Below, in pieces: positions 44,845 through 53,810 of a stretch of 64,000 nucleotides of DNA. Location of the stretch: assembly GCA_963749365.1 (NCBI GenBank), contig CAVVME010000004.1, positions 124,001 to 188,000 on the forward strand, read 5' to 3'. The stretch is from WHSW01 sp963749365. GTDB taxonomy: Bacteria > Actinomycetota > Thermoleophilia > Solirubrobacterales > 70-9. Position numbers and translations under genes: made by a program. Positions within the stretch are counted from its first letter, which is position 1, and every line of letters starts with the position of its first letter. The notes under the pieces are model-generated. The model saw only the letters and a list, made by a program, of their open reading frames with translations, was not told where the DNA came from and made no database searches.

Positions 44845-45855
44845 ATGGAGCGCCAGGGCCGGGAGCGCAGGGAGCACGACGAGGAGGTCCGCGAGGACGT
44901 CGCGCCGAGACGCGCCGACTACGCTCCTGAAGGGGTCGAGCGCCGGAGCGGCCTGTGGCCGACGCTGAAGCGAACCGCGACCGAGTTTCAGGAGGACAAC
45001 CTCAGTGACTGGGCTGCTGCACTGACCTACTACGGACTCCTCTCCCTGTTCCCCGCCCTGATCGCCCTCGTATCGGTGCTGGGGCTGTTCGGGGACCCGC
45101 AGACGACCACGACCCAGATCACCGACATCGTCACCCAGATCGGACCCGAGTCGGCCGCAGAGACGTTCTCGGGCCCGATCGAATCGATCACCTCGAACCA
45201 GGGCGCCGCCGGGATCCTGTTCTTCGTCGGCTTGGCGGTCGCGCTCTGGTCGGCATCGGGCTACGTGGGGGCGTTTACCCGGGCGTGCAACGTCGCCTGG
45301 GAAACCCCGGAGGGGCGACCGTTCTTCAAGCTCCGGCCATTGCAGATCCTGATCACGCTGGCGATGGTGATCATGCTCGCAGTGGTCGCGCTCTCGCTCG
45401 TTCTCACCGGGCCGATCGTCGAGGCGGTCGGGGACTCAATCGGCATCGGCGACACGGCGCTGCAGATCTGGGACATCGCCAAGTGGCCGGTGCTGCTCGC
45501 GGTCGTTGTGCTGATGTTCTCCGTGCTCTACTACGCGACCCCGAACGTCAAGCTGCCGGGCTTTCGATTCATCACCCCGGGCGCGCTCTTTGCGGTCGTG
45601 GTCTGGCTGATCGCCTCGGCGCTGTTCGCCTTCTACGTCGCCAGCTTCGGTTCCTATGACAAGACGTACGGCACGCTCGGCGGTGTCGTCTCGCTGCTGG
45701 TCTGGATGTGGATCACGAACCTCGCGCTGCTGTTCGGGGTCGAGCTCAACGCCGAGCGCGAGCGCAGCCGTGAGATCGAGGCCGAGGTCCCGCGGGCGGA
45801 GCGCGAGATCCAGCTCGAGCCGCGCTCCGAGCCCAAGCAGCAGCAGACCACCTAG
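44845..45855 (+). CDS. YihY/BrkB-family membrane protein
   Basis: The 336-residue protein has a hydrophilic N-terminus, DWAAALTYYGLLSLFPALIA (family signature), and five further helices with GAFTRACNVAWETPEGRPFF and LVWMWITNLALLFGVELNAE. The family (formerly RNase BN) is a multi-spanning membrane protein of unknown function. ATG 44845 was preferred over the adjacent GTG 44842. Its position after Holin-X/DUF3618 suggests one stress operon 44090-45855. Confidence 0.9.
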   Translation: MERQGRERREHDEEVREDVAPRRADYAPEGVERRSGLWPTLKRTATEFQEDNLSDWAAALTYYGLLSLFPALIALVSVLGLFGDPQTTTTQITDIVTQIGPESAAETFSGPIESITSNQGAAGILFFVGLAVALWSASGYVGAFTRACNVAWETPEGRPFFKLRPLQILITLAMVIMLAVVALSLVLTGPIVEAVGDSIGIGDTALQIWDIAKWPVLLAVVVLMFSVLYYATPNVKLPGFRFITPGALFAVVVWLIASALFAFYVASFGSYDKTYGTLGGVVSLLVWMWITNLALLFGVELNAERERSREIEAEVPRAEREIQLEPRSEPKQQQTT

Positions 45856-45884
45856 CGCCGGCGGAGAGCCAGAAGCGTGCGCCG

Positions 45885-46262
45885 TCAGCCCTGTTCGATC
45901 ACCGAGAGCACGTTGCCGGCCGGGTCCTTGAACCAGGCGATCAGCGGCCCTCCGCCGCGAAAGACCCCCTTCTCGTCGGTCTCGAGCTCGGTTCCCTCGT
46001 AGCGCTCGAGGCTCACCCCGCGCTCGGACAGCGCCTCGACCGTGGCCTCGACGTCCTCGACCTGGAAGTTGAGGATCGTGAACGAAGCCGGCTCGTGGTC
46101 GTCCTTCGGGTAGACGAGCGTCGGCCGATCGCCGGCGAGGTTCAGGGTCAGCATCCCGTTCTCCTCGCTCACCTTCAGCCCCAGTGTCTCGCCGTAGAAC
46201 TGTTGCGCCCGCGGGATGTCGTCGACCGAGAAGCCGCTGAACGCTTTCGTGTTCTCGAACAT
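45885..46262 (-). CDS. VOC (glyoxalase/bleomycin-resistance) family protein
   Basis: The 125-residue product carries two beta-alpha-beta-beta-beta units: AFSGFSVDDIPRAQQFYGET and FQVEDVEATVEALSERGVSL, ending in WFKDPAGNVLSVIEQ. Members bind metal for glyoxalase, dioxygenase or antibiotic-binding functions; the role here is unknown. AAGAGGAGG precedes the ATG. Confidence 0.9.
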   Translation of the reverse strand: MFENTKAFSGFSVDDIPRAQQFYGETLGLKVSEENGMLTLNLAGDRPTLVYPKDDHEPASFTILNFQVEDVEATVEALSERGVSLERYEGTELETDEKGVFRGGGPLIAWFKDPAGNVLSVIEQG

Positions 46263-46329
46263 TGTCTTCCTCCTCTTGTTGAGCTTCGATCTTGAGACCG
46301 GGACGGGAGCGGGAAATCATCGCTTTCGT

Positions 46330-46354
46330 GACTAGGCGCTTCCAATCTGGGTAT
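46330..46354 (+). promoter_or_regulatory. SigB-type promoter of the Ala/Lys-rich membrane protein-DUF892 pair
   Basis: GACT (46330-46333), 15 nt, GGGTAT (46349-46354), 34 bp upstream of ATG 46388. Confidence 0.6.
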
Positions 46355-46387
46355 CCGGGCTTCCGAGGATCAACCCAAGGAGCGCAG

Positions 46388-46771
46388 ATGGCACAGCAGA
46401 CGAAGACTCGAACTCGGCAGACAAAGGCGAAGAGCTCAAATACGGGGGCTGCGCACGGGAACGGCTCCCCCAAGCCCGCCGGACGAACGATGGCAGCCGC
46501 CGCTTCGAAGGCCAAGACCCCACTGATCGCCGGCGGCGCCGCGCTGGCCGGTGGGGCCGCGGCGTTCCTCGTCAACCAGCGCGCCACCGCCTCGAAGGGC
46601 CCGATGCAGCGGTTGCGGCGAGTTTCGCTGCCGAAGCCGAACGGAAAGCTCGACCTGAGCAAGGTCGACCTCGGGACAATCAAGTCGACGGCCGAGCGGG
46701 TCAGCGCCTTCGGTCAGCAAGCCGCGGACGTCGCGGCCGCTGCGGAGAAGGCCCGCAAAAAGCACGGCTAG
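46388..46771 (+). CDS. Ala/Lys-rich single-pass protein, paralogue 1
   Basis: The 127-residue product has a basic N-terminus, a Gly/Ala membrane-like helix (TPLIAGGAALAGGAAAFLVN) and a conserved tail (QRLRRVSLPKPNGKLDLSKV, STAERVSAFGQQAADVAA). The same three blocks occur in the protein at 57465. No family is recognised. AAGGAG precedes the ATG, and a DUF892 gene follows after 34 bp. Confidence 0.7.
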   Translation: MAQQTKTRTRQTKAKSSNTGAAHGNGSPKPAGRTMAAAASKAKTPLIAGGAALAGGAAAFLVNQRATASKGPMQRLRRVSLPKPNGKLDLSKVDLGTIKSTAERVSAFGQQAADVAAAAEKARKKHG

Positions 46772-46805
46772 GCGCTCTCGCAGAGATCAACGAGAGGAGC
46801 TGAAA

Positions 46806-47516
46806 ATGGCCGACCTGAATGAACGTGACAAGAAGCTGGTTGGGTTGCTGAACCAGGCATATGGCAAGGAGAGGCAACTGGAGACGGCTCTCGAGACGCA
46901 CCTCCAAGTCACGTCGCGGGCCGACTACGAGAAACGACTTCGACAGCATCTGAAGGAGACGAAGTCGCATGCGACCAAGGTCGCGCGGAGGATCGAGCAA
47001 CTCGGCGGAACCGCCGAGACGGTGACCGTTCCCGGCCCTGAAGGCGCGGGAAAGGCCGCACAGGCCGTGCAAGGCGTGATCGGGAAGGCGAAGGCGGCTG
47101 CGCAAGGGCCGATCCATTTGGCTCGTGGCTCCGGAGAGCAGGAGAAGATGCTCCATAACGCCCGGATCGAGTATCGCGACGAGGCCGAGGAGATCGCGAC
47201 CTACATGGTGATCGACGCCCTCGCGACCTCCGTCGGCGACAAGCAGACCGCGAAGCTCGCCCGCGACATCCGCCGCGAGGAGGAGCGGATGGCGAAGTTC
47301 ATCGCCGATCTCATCCCCCAGCTCGCGATCGACGTCGCCCACGACGAGGTCCCGGTCTCGGAGATCGAGGGCGATGCGGCGCACCGGAGCGCGTCCGATT
47401 CTCGTAAGCCGTCCCGCGGTTCGCGATCATCGAAGAGCTCTACCGCGAAGAGCAAGACGGCCGCCAGGCGAAAGACGCCGGCGAAGCGAAGGACGGCCGC
47501 CAAGCGCAGCCGCTGA
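46806..47516 (+). CDS. DUF892 (YciE-like ferritin-fold) protein with basic tail, paralogue 1
   Basis: Residues 1-195 match the DUF892 ferritin-like family: LLNQAYGKERQLETALETHL, LKETKSHATKVARRIEQLGG and EIATYMVIDALATSVGDKQT. The last 40 residues are Lys/Arg/Ser/Ala repeats resembling histone H1 or Dps tails and could bind DNA. The paralogue at 56603 is about 80 percent identical over the folded part. DUF892 proteins accompany general stress regulons. Confidence 0.88.
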   Translation: MADLNERDKKLVGLLNQAYGKERQLETALETHLQVTSRADYEKRLRQHLKETKSHATKVARRIEQLGGTAETVTVPGPEGAGKAAQAVQGVIGKAKAAAQGPIHLARGSGEQEKMLHNARIEYRDEAEEIATYMVIDALATSVGDKQTAKLARDIRREEERMAKFIADLIPQLAIDVAHDEVPVSEIEGDAAHRSASDSRKPSRGSRSSKSSTAKSKTAARRKTPAKRRTAAKRSR

Positions 47517-47526
47517 CGCTCCCGGA

Positions 47527-48897
47527 CTACTTCATCACGCGGATCAGCTTCTTGTTGACGAACTCCTCGATGCCGTAGCGGCCAAGCTCGCGGCCGAAGC
47601 CCGAGCGCTTGACGCCGCCGAACGGCAGCTCGGCTCCGTCGGCGAGCACCCCGTTGACATAGACCATCCCCGTATCGAGGCCGTCCGCGACTCGGAGCGC
47701 CTGGTCCGGATCGTCTGAGAAGACGTATGAACCGAGTCCGAACGGCGTGTCGTTCGCCAGCTCGATCGCCTCCTCCTCGGAGCCGACCCGGTACACGCTC
47801 GCGACCGGCCCGAAGAACTCCTCGCGGTAGGCGTCGTTGTCCGGGCTCACCCCGACCAGGACGGTGCCCGAGAAGTAGTTGCCGTTCCGATTTCCGCCGG
47901 CGGCTATCTCCGCGCCCTGGGCGACCGCGCGATCGAGCTGGTCCTGCAGGGTCTCCGCCGCGGCGTCAGACGAAAGCGGCCCCAACTCCGCGTCCTCGGA
48001 CGTCGGATCGCTGGGCTCGGAAGCGGTCATCTTTGCCGTGAACTTCTCGAGGAAGTCGTCGTAGAGCCCGTCGGCGACGATGAACCGCTTTGCGGCATTG
48101 CAGGACTGGCCCGTGTTGTCGAGGCGGCCGGCGACCGCGGCCTCGACCGCCGCCTCCATGTCCTCGGCTCCCAGGAGGATGAACGGATCGGACCCGCCGA
48201 GCTCGAGCACGACCTTCTTCAAGTTGCGCCCGGCGATCTCCGCGACGGCGGCTCCGGCGCGCTCGGAACCGGTCAGCGAGACACCCCGGATCCGCGGATC
48301 GGCGATCACCTCCGCGATCTGATCGTTCGAGGCGAGGATGGTCTGATAGGCACCGTCGGGAAAGCCGGCCTCCCGGAATATCTCCTGCATCGCCTCTGCC
48401 GATTCGGGGCATTGGTGCGCCGGCTTGAGCAGGACCGTGTTGCCGACGACGAGGTTCGGCCCCGCGAAGCGGGCCACCTGGTAGTAGGGGAAATTCCAGG
48501 GCATGATTCCCAGCAGGGGACCCACCGACGACCGACGGATGAGGGCCGTGCCATCGCCCGCCAGCAGCTTGATCGGCTCATCCTTGAGGAAGTCCTCCGC
48601 GTTGTCGGCGTAGTAGCCGTAGATGTCGGCGCAGAAATCGACCTCGCCGAGAGCCTGCTCCTTCGGCTTGCCCATCTCCCGCACCGCGATCTCCGCCAGC
48701 ATCTCCCTGCGCTCGGTGTGAAGCTCCGCCACCCGCTTGACCAACGCGGCTCGGTCCGAAACGGACGTCTTCAGCGACCAGTTCCGGTGGGCGTCGTCCG
48801 CCGCCGAGATCGCCCCGGAGAGGTCCTGATCGGAGATCTCGGGATACTCCTTGACCGTCTCGCTGGTGGCCGGGTTAACGACTGCGTACTTGCTCAT
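47527..48897 (-). CDS. NAD(P)-dependent aldehyde dehydrogenase, succinate-semialdehyde type
   Basis: The 456-residue enzyme has MPWNFPYYQVARFAGPNLVV, general-base Glu in LELGGSDPFIL, catalytic Cys in NTGQSCNAAKRFIV and EEFFGPVASVYRV. Its length and the AKRF sequence after Cys place it with the SSADH-like GabD/Sad group, oxidising succinate semialdehyde or similar aldehydes. It is a single gene, convergent with the DUF892 gene and divergent from the acyl-CoA synthetase. Confidence 0.92.
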   Translation of the reverse strand: MSKYAVVNPATSETVKEYPEISDQDLSGAISAADDAHRNWSLKTSVSDRAALVKRVAELHTERREMLAEIAVREMGKPKEQALGEVDFCADIYGYYADNAEDFLKDEPIKLLAGDGTALIRRSSVGPLLGIMPWNFPYYQVARFAGPNLVVGNTVLLKPAHQCPESAEAMQEIFREAGFPDGAYQTILASNDQIAEVIADPRIRGVSLTGSERAGAAVAEIAGRNLKKVVLELGGSDPFILLGAEDMEAAVEAAVAGRLDNTGQSCNAAKRFIVADGLYDDFLEKFTAKMTASEPSDPTSEDAELGPLSSDAAAETLQDQLDRAVAQGAEIAAGGNRNGNYFSGTVLVGVSPDNDAYREEFFGPVASVYRVGSEEEAIELANDTPFGLGSYVFSDDPDQALRVADGLDTGMVYVNGVLADGAELPFGGVKRSGFGRELGRYGIEEFVNKKLIRVMK

Positions 48898-49032
48898 CTC
48901 GCTCCACTCCTCATCCGGGTCGCCTTGCGTTCGCGCTCATCGCCAGATTGCTCACCCCAGGCTAGCCGTTGACGCCGGATAAGGTCTGAGCACCACGACC
49001 AGGGCCAGGCAGCCAGGGAGCCGCTGAGGAAG

Positions 49033-50628
49033 ATCACAGCTGGACCTACACCCGAACGCTATGAGCAGGCGTGTGCGGAGCACGAGTGGGATGTGCCGGA
49101 GCGATACAACATCGCGGCCGACGTCTGCGACAAGCACCCGCGGGACAAGCCGGCGATGGTCTGGGAGCGGTACGACGGCGAGCAGCGCGAGCTCGACTGG
49201 GGCGAACTGCAGGACCTCGCCAATCAGGCAGCTCACCTGCTGCACGAGCACGGGGTCTCCAAAGGCGACCGGGTCGCCGTCGTCCTTCCCCCCACTCCCG
49301 AGACCGCGGCGGTCTTCTTCGGAGCCTGGAAGCTCGGAGCGATCCTGCTCTCGATGTCCGTGCTCTACGGCGACGACGCGATCCGCCACCGGCTCGGTGA
49401 CGCGAGTCCAAAGCTGCTGATCACCGATGCGGCAAACGCGGGCCGCTTCGACGCCTCCATGGTCAACGAGATCCTTCGCCTCGATCAGGGTGGCGGCCTG
49501 TTGGCGGGGTTGCCGACCGATCCGATCTGCGAGGACACCTCGGCCGACGATCCGGCGCAGCTGTACTACACCTCGGGCACCACCGGGATGGCGAAGGGCA
49601 TCGTCCACGCGCATCGCTACATCCTCGGACACGAGGAGTTCACCTACTGCCACGACGTCCGCGACGGCGAGCGCTTCCACGGCATGGGCGAGTGGGCCTG
49701 GGCGGCAGGGATCGCCCCGCTGCTCGGCCCCTGGCGCCTCGGCGCGGTCCAGTACGTGCTTCAGCGCGAGGCGGGTTTCGTACCGGCCGACCAGCTCGAC
49801 TTCCTCTCCCGCCACCGGGTCACCAACGTGTTCACGACCCCGACCGCGATGCGGGCGATGATGGCGATCGAGGACGCCAGCGAGCGCTACCCGCAGGAGT
49901 TCAGGATCGTCTGCTCGGCGGGGGAGCCGCTCAATCCCGAGGCGATCCGCTGGTTTCGCGACCAGTACGGGGTAACCGTGCTCGACTACTACGGGCTCAC
50001 CGAGTCCTATCCCCTGTGCGCGAACTTCCCCTTCATGGAGGTCCGCGAGGGTTCGATGGGCCGCCCGATGCCCGGCTGGGACGTGCAGATCCTCGACGCG
50101 GACGAGAACCCGGTCGCGCAAGGCGAGCGCGGCGAGATCTGCCTCCGGGCGCGCTCGAACCCGCACTACCCGCTCGGGTATTGGAATCTGCCCGAGGCCA
50201 GCGAGGAGGTCTTCGGCGGCGACTGGTTTCACACCAAGGACGCCGCGACAATGGATCCTGATGGCTACGTCTGGTACTCGGGGCGCGCCGACGACGTGAT
50301 CATCGCCGCGGGCTACCGGATCGGCCCGTTCGAGGTCGAGTCGGCCTGCATCGAGCATCCCGCGGTCCGCGAGGCCGCGGCGGTGGCCTCACCGGACGAG
50401 GTCAAGGGCAACGTGGTTAAGGCGTTCATCGTCCTCACCCAGGGACACGAGCCATCCGACGAGCTGGCGACCGAGATCCAGCGGTTCGTCCGCGAGCGCC
50501 TCAGCGCCTACGCCTATCCGCGCCGGATCGAGTTCACCGACGAGCTCCCGAAGACCCTGACCGGCAAGATCCGCCGGATCGAGCTCCGCGAGGCCGAACG
50601 CGAACGGGCAAGCGCGGCGGGCGGCTAG
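49033..50628 (+). CDS. Acyl-CoA synthetase (AMP-forming), start uncertain
   Basis: The protein has AMP-binding motifs YYTSGTTGMAKGIVHAHRY, YYGLTES, WFHTKDAATMDPDGYVWYSG RADDVI and the C-terminal Lys in KTLTGKIRR. It resembles medium-chain acyl-CoA synthetases. GTG 49093 would be the first canonical start, but the 20 codons before it encode PTPERYEQACAEHEWDVPER, which is typical of the family N-terminus. The frame therefore begins upstream, perhaps at ATC 49033 (or CTG 49024) after GAGGAAG. The lack of a canonical start is unresolved. Confidence 0.85.
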   Translation: MTAGPTPERYEQACAEHEWDVPERYNIAADVCDKHPRDKPAMVWERYDGEQRELDWGELQDLANQAAHLLHEHGVSKGDRVAVVLPPTPETAAVFFGAWKLGAILLSMSVLYGDDAIRHRLGDASPKLLITDAANAGRFDASMVNEILRLDQGGGLLAGLPTDPICEDTSADDPAQLYYTSGTTGMAKGIVHAHRYILGHEEFTYCHDVRDGERFHGMGEWAWAAGIAPLLGPWRLGAVQYVLQREAGFVPADQLDFLSRHRVTNVFTTPTAMRAMMAIEDASERYPQEFRIVCSAGEPLNPEAIRWFRDQYGVTVLDYYGLTESYPLCANFPFMEVREGSMGRPMPGWDVQILDADENPVAQGERGEICLRARSNPHYPLGYWNLPEASEEVFGGDWFHTKDAATMDPDGYVWYSGRADDVIIAAGYRIGPFEVESACIEHPAVREAAAVASPDEVKGNVVKAFIVLTQGHEPSDELATEIQRFVRERLSAYAYPRRIEFTDELPKTLTGKIRRIELREAERERASAAGG

Positions 50629-50679
50629 TCAAAGCCGCCGTCATTCGCGGGGTCGATGTCCTCGGCTGACGCGGCCCGG

Positions 50680-51324
50680 TTAGGGTGCCGCCACGTTCTC
50701 CAGGTCCGCGAACGGGATCGCGGTGAGCTTGGCGTTGGTCACGAACAGCGGGCCGTCTGCCGGGTTACTGCACTGGAACACGGCGGTCCCGGCCGCGCCG
50801 AACGTGTGCGCGACCGTGTTCACGACCGTGTTGTTGGCCGCCGCGTCGATGTGCATCGACGACGTGTCGCTGTCCCCGCCGGCGGCCGTCGTGCACGAGA
50901 TCAGCGTCGGGAGCGCCTTGGCGAGCACACCCTTGGCAATGAACAGATAGCTCCCTGCCGGGACGTCGAGACTGAGGACGGTGGTGCCCCCGGAGGGCGC
51001 GTCGATCGTCGTCGCGGTGTCCTTGAACGTCGAGCGACCCGTACCCGCGACGCCGGCGGAATCCGCGCTACTCGCGGTATTCGCGCTGGGAACCGTGCCG
51101 AGCTTGCTCTCGTCGATCTGCTTGCCGCCGAGCGTGTCGTTGGCGATCCGGTTCGCCTTGATCGTCTTCTTGGCGATCTTCTTGTTGGTCACGGCCTGCT
51201 TGGCGATCTCGCTGGTCTGGATTTTCGATGCTGCGCCGATCGCGTAGCCGCCTCCGACCGCCGCGATCAAAGCAATCACAGAGATCACGAGGGCCGGCGA
51301 AGGACGCCGGGCGAACTTGGGCAT
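50680..51324 (-). CDS. Exported protein of a Thermoleophilia-type family
   Basis: The 214-residue product has a signal/anchor helix (PALVISVIALIAAVGGGYAI) followed by short repeats of about ten residues (IAKQAVTNKKIAKKTIKANR, IANDTLGGKQIDESKLG), then a beta-rich domain with two Cys. I recognise this layout from many Solirubrobacterales proteins of unknown function. The repeat part may form a stalk. ATG 51324 directly precedes the anchor. Confidence 0.75.
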   Translation of the reverse strand: MPKFARRPSPALVISVIALIAAVGGGYAIGAASKIQTSEIAKQAVTNKKIAKKTIKANRIANDTLGGKQIDESKLGTVPSANTASSADSAGVAGTGRSTFKDTATTIDAPSGGTTVLSLDVPAGSYLFIAKGVLAKALPTLISCTTAAGGDSDTSSMHIDAAANNTVVNTVAHTFGAAGTAVFQCSNPADGPLFVTNAKLTAIPFADLENVAAP

Positions 51325-51413
51325 GGTCAACCTCCGGGTAGGTCGGCCGATCCTATGCTCTGGACGCCCGCGGGGCAAGGACCCAAAGTTCGCAGGGCCG
51401 GTAGGGTCGGGGC

Positions 51414-52643
51414 GTGATCGGAAGATTGACCCGGGTCCTGTCGATGGTCGCGAGCTTGGCCGCGCTCGGTGCACTTGTCTCGACGGCGACGGCCGTGGCC
51501 AAGGACCGGACCGACGACGTGCTCGTGGTCAGCAACAACTGGGCCGGGACCGCGGACCTCGTCGACCCGCACACGTTCAAGCGCCTCGAGCGCATCAACG
51601 TGATCCCTGACGCCGAGCAGCGTCTTGCCGAAATCGCAGCCGATCCGCTGGCGACGTTCTACTTCGACAACATCCGCAACCTCGTCGGCGAGGGTCACAA
51701 TCAATACGTCGACGACGGCTTCACCTCCCCCGACGGAAGGCTCGTCTACTTCTCGCGGCCGAGCTTCGCCGATGTGGTGGCGATCAACCTGAAGCGCGAG
51801 CGGATCGTCTGGCGGACGAGGGTCGACGGCTATCGCGCCGACCACATGGCGATCTCGAGGAATGGGCGGCGACTGCTGGTCTCCGCATCGACGGCCAACG
51901 TCATCGACGTCATCGACACCCGTACGGGCGCGATCGTCGGTCGCATTCCGTCGGGCGACTCGCCGCACGAGAACAACTTCTCGGCGGACGGAAAGCTGAT
52001 CTACCACGCGAGCATCGGCTTCGTCTACACCGACACCGACGACCCCTCGGAGGATGCGACCAAGGGAACTCGCGTGTTCGAGGTGATCGACGCTCGCACA
52101 CTCGAGGTCCTGAGGACGATCGACATGGGCCAGAAACTGGCCGAGGCCGGCTACCCGGGGATGAGCTCGGCCGTGCGCCCGATGGCGATCAGCCCGAGCG
52201 AACGCTACGTCTACTTCCAGGTCTCGTTCTTCTTCGGGATCGTCAAGTACGACCTGAGGCAGGACAGGGTCGCCGGCGTCCTCAACCTGCCGCTCGCCGA
52301 TGCCGAGGGCCTGCCGCGGACGGAGTTCCTGCTCGACTCGGCCCACCACGGCCTGGCGATCGACCCCGACGGGAAGAAGCTCTGCGTCGCCGGGACGATG
52401 TCCGGCTACGCGGCGATCGTGACCACAAAACCATTCAGGCTGCAGCGCACGACCCACGTCGGCGAGGGCCCCTACTGGTCGGCGTCGAGCGAGGACGGCA
52501 AGTACTGCTTCGTCTCGGTCGCCGGCAACGACCGGGTCGCGGTGATCTCGTTCAAGACCGGGCGGGAGGTCGCTCGGATCAAGGTCGGCGACCACCCGCA
52601 GCGTATGCGCACGGGGGTCGTTCGAGCCGCCTACCTGCGCTGA
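51414..52643 (+). CDS. Secreted YncE-like beta-propeller protein
   Basis: The 409-residue protein starts with GTG and a signal peptide (LSMVASLAALGALVSTATAV), then seven-bladed-propeller repeats with SPDGRLVYFSRPSF, ISRNGRRLLVSASTANVIDV, FSADGKLIYHASIG and SSEDGKYCFVSVAGNDRVAV (YVTN-type). Such proteins act outside the cell as binding scaffolds or lactonase-like enzymes. It is divergent from the exported protein at 50680. Confidence 0.85.
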   Translation: MIGRLTRVLSMVASLAALGALVSTATAVAKDRTDDVLVVSNNWAGTADLVDPHTFKRLERINVIPDAEQRLAEIAADPLATFYFDNIRNLVGEGHNQYVDDGFTSPDGRLVYFSRPSFADVVAINLKRERIVWRTRVDGYRADHMAISRNGRRLLVSASTANVIDVIDTRTGAIVGRIPSGDSPHENNFSADGKLIYHASIGFVYTDTDDPSEDATKGTRVFEVIDARTLEVLRTIDMGQKLAEAGYPGMSSAVRPMAISPSERYVYFQVSFFFGIVKYDLRQDRVAGVLNLPLADAEGLPRTEFLLDSAHHGLAIDPDGKKLCVAGTMSGYAAIVTTKPFRLQRTTHVGEGPYWSASSEDGKYCFVSVAGNDRVAVISFKTGREVARIKVGDHPQRMRTGVVRAAYLR

Positions 52644-52691
52644 CGTTCGACCGCGACGGCGCAGGCTTCCAAGCCCGCTACCGTTTGCCCT

Positions 52692-52958
52692 GTGAGCAGC
52701 CAGCGAATGCCCGGTGGGGTGGTGCACAAGCTACCCCCAGACCTGCGCAAGGCGCTGATCGCCAACCACACGGCACTCGATGCCTGGAAGGACATCACGC
52801 CCTTGGCGCGCAACGAGTTCATCTGCTGGGTCGAGGATGCGAAGCAGGAGACGACCCGAGAACGCCGCATTCGCCGAACCCAGGAGGAGCTGGAGGAAGG
52901 TCAGCGCCGGCCCTGCTGCTGGCCGGGGTGCAAGCACCGCGACCGCACCGGCGCGTAG
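52692..52958 (+). CDS. YdeI/OmdA-like small protein
   Basis: The 88-residue protein has LPPDLRKALIANHTALDAWK, DITPLARNEFICWVEDAKQE and a helix TRERRIRRTQEELEEGQRRP, the OmdA/YdeI pattern (bacteriocin protection, function unclear). Its C-terminus adds CCWPGCKHRDR with three Cys and a His. It starts at GTG 52692, 17 bp before the left tRNA-Ser fragment ends. Confidence 0.75.
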   Translation: MSSQRMPGGVVHKLPPDLRKALIANHTALDAWKDITPLARNEFICWVEDAKQETTRERRIRRTQEELEEGQRRPCCWPGCKHRDRTGA

Positions 52959-52974
52959 CTGGGCTGGCGCTCCG

Positions 52975-53035
52975 AGCGGAGGGGGGATTCGAACCCACGT
53001 CGGAGGAGTAATCCCCCGAAACGGTGTCCGAGACC
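52975..53035 (-). pseudogene. tRNA-Ser 3' fragment (left copy)
   Basis: Reading leftwards: an anticodon-like arm GCGGT-CTCGGAC-ACCGT, a long variable arm (CGGGGGATTACTCCTCCG), a T arm with GTTCGAAT and an acceptor 3' strand CCTCCGC. Two bases are missing from the T stem compared with the right copy, and no 5' half (acceptor, D arm) is present. Confidence 0.7.
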
Positions 53036-53119
53036 GCTCTGGGAATCCCGAGGACGGCTTATCCATGCGAGTTCGGACGGCCGCGACGTGTGCGCGGCAC
53101 GTCACCAGACCCTCCGGAT

Positions 53120-53159
53120 CGCGGTGCCATGGCTGCTAATCCGCAGCCATGGCACCGCG
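53120..53159. repeat. Perfect 17-bp inverted repeat
   Basis: CGCGGTGCCATGGCTGC (53120-53136) is followed by TAATCC and its exact complement (53143-53159). It lies 6 bp from the stop of the minus-strand gene at 53166 and next to the tRNA-Ser fragment. No T tract follows on either strand, so simple intrinsic termination is unlikely. Confidence 0.8.
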
Positions 53160-53165
53160 TGGACG

Positions 53166-53810
53166 TTAGTCGCGGCCGTTCGAGTCCAAGCCGCGGGTCA
53201 CGCGCTTGCGCTCCTGCTTTGCCCGCGCGGCGGCATTCTCGAGCCGGTGGGCTTCGTCGGCCTCGGTTAGCGCGCGCTCGCGCTCCTTGAGCGCGCCGGC
53301 CTTTGCCTCGAGCGCGTCCAGGCGTCCAGCCTGGGCCCGATCCTTGAGCTTGTCCCGCTCCTTATCGGCCCTCTTCTGGGCGGCCCGCTTGCGCTGTTTC
53401 TTGGCCTTCTTGGCCTCCGCCCGCTCTTGCTCGCGGCGCTTTTGGGCGTGCTCGCGCTTGCGCTTCGCGTCCTGATCGGCAAGCCTGCGGCGCTCCTCGG
53501 CCTCGGCGCGTGCCGTCTCGGCCCGCTCTTCGCCTTCTTCGATGCGCTCACTCGCTCGCGCGCGCAATCCCCGCGCGCGCCGGCGCTCGGCGATGGCTTC
53601 GTGCAGGCGCTTTGCCTCGTCGCGCAACTGCGGGTCGCGCAGCGCAGTGCCGGCGGCGCTTCTCACCGCTGCATCGGCGCGGTCGACTGCGAGGCCCGCG
53701 GAGGACGCAACGCTCTCCGGGGCGGCACGCAGCGCCGTATCGGCGGGAAGCCGCGCCAACTTGATCGCTCCGCTCACGGTGGCCTTGGGAATTGCCTTCA
53801 ACGCGGTCAT
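53166..53810 (-). CDS. Long coiled-coil protein of unknown function
   Basis: The 214-residue product has about 70 N-terminal residues with a weakly hydrophobic start (TALKAIPKATVSGAIKLARL) and then about 130 residues of Arg/Glu/Ala/Lys heptads (RREQERAEAKKAKKQRKRAA). No globular domain is recognised. ATG 53810 overlaps the stop of the CsbD-like gene by 4 bp, so they are co-translated. Confidence 0.65.
   Translation of the reverse strand: MTALKAIPKATVSGAIKLARLPADTALRAAPESVASSAGLAVDRADAAVRSAAGTALRDPQLRDEAKRLHEAIAERRRARGLRARASERIEEGEERAETARAEAEERRRLADQDAKRKREHAQKRREQERAEAKKAKKQRKRAAQKRADKERDKLKDRAQAGRLDALEAKAGALKERERALTEADEAHRLENAAARAKQERKRVTRGLDSNGRD

Noticed and set aside
50620..50639. GGCGGCT/AGCCGCC hairpin at the acyl-CoA synthetase stop as terminator
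   Set aside because: Short stem and no U-rich tail; not distinct from GC-rich background.
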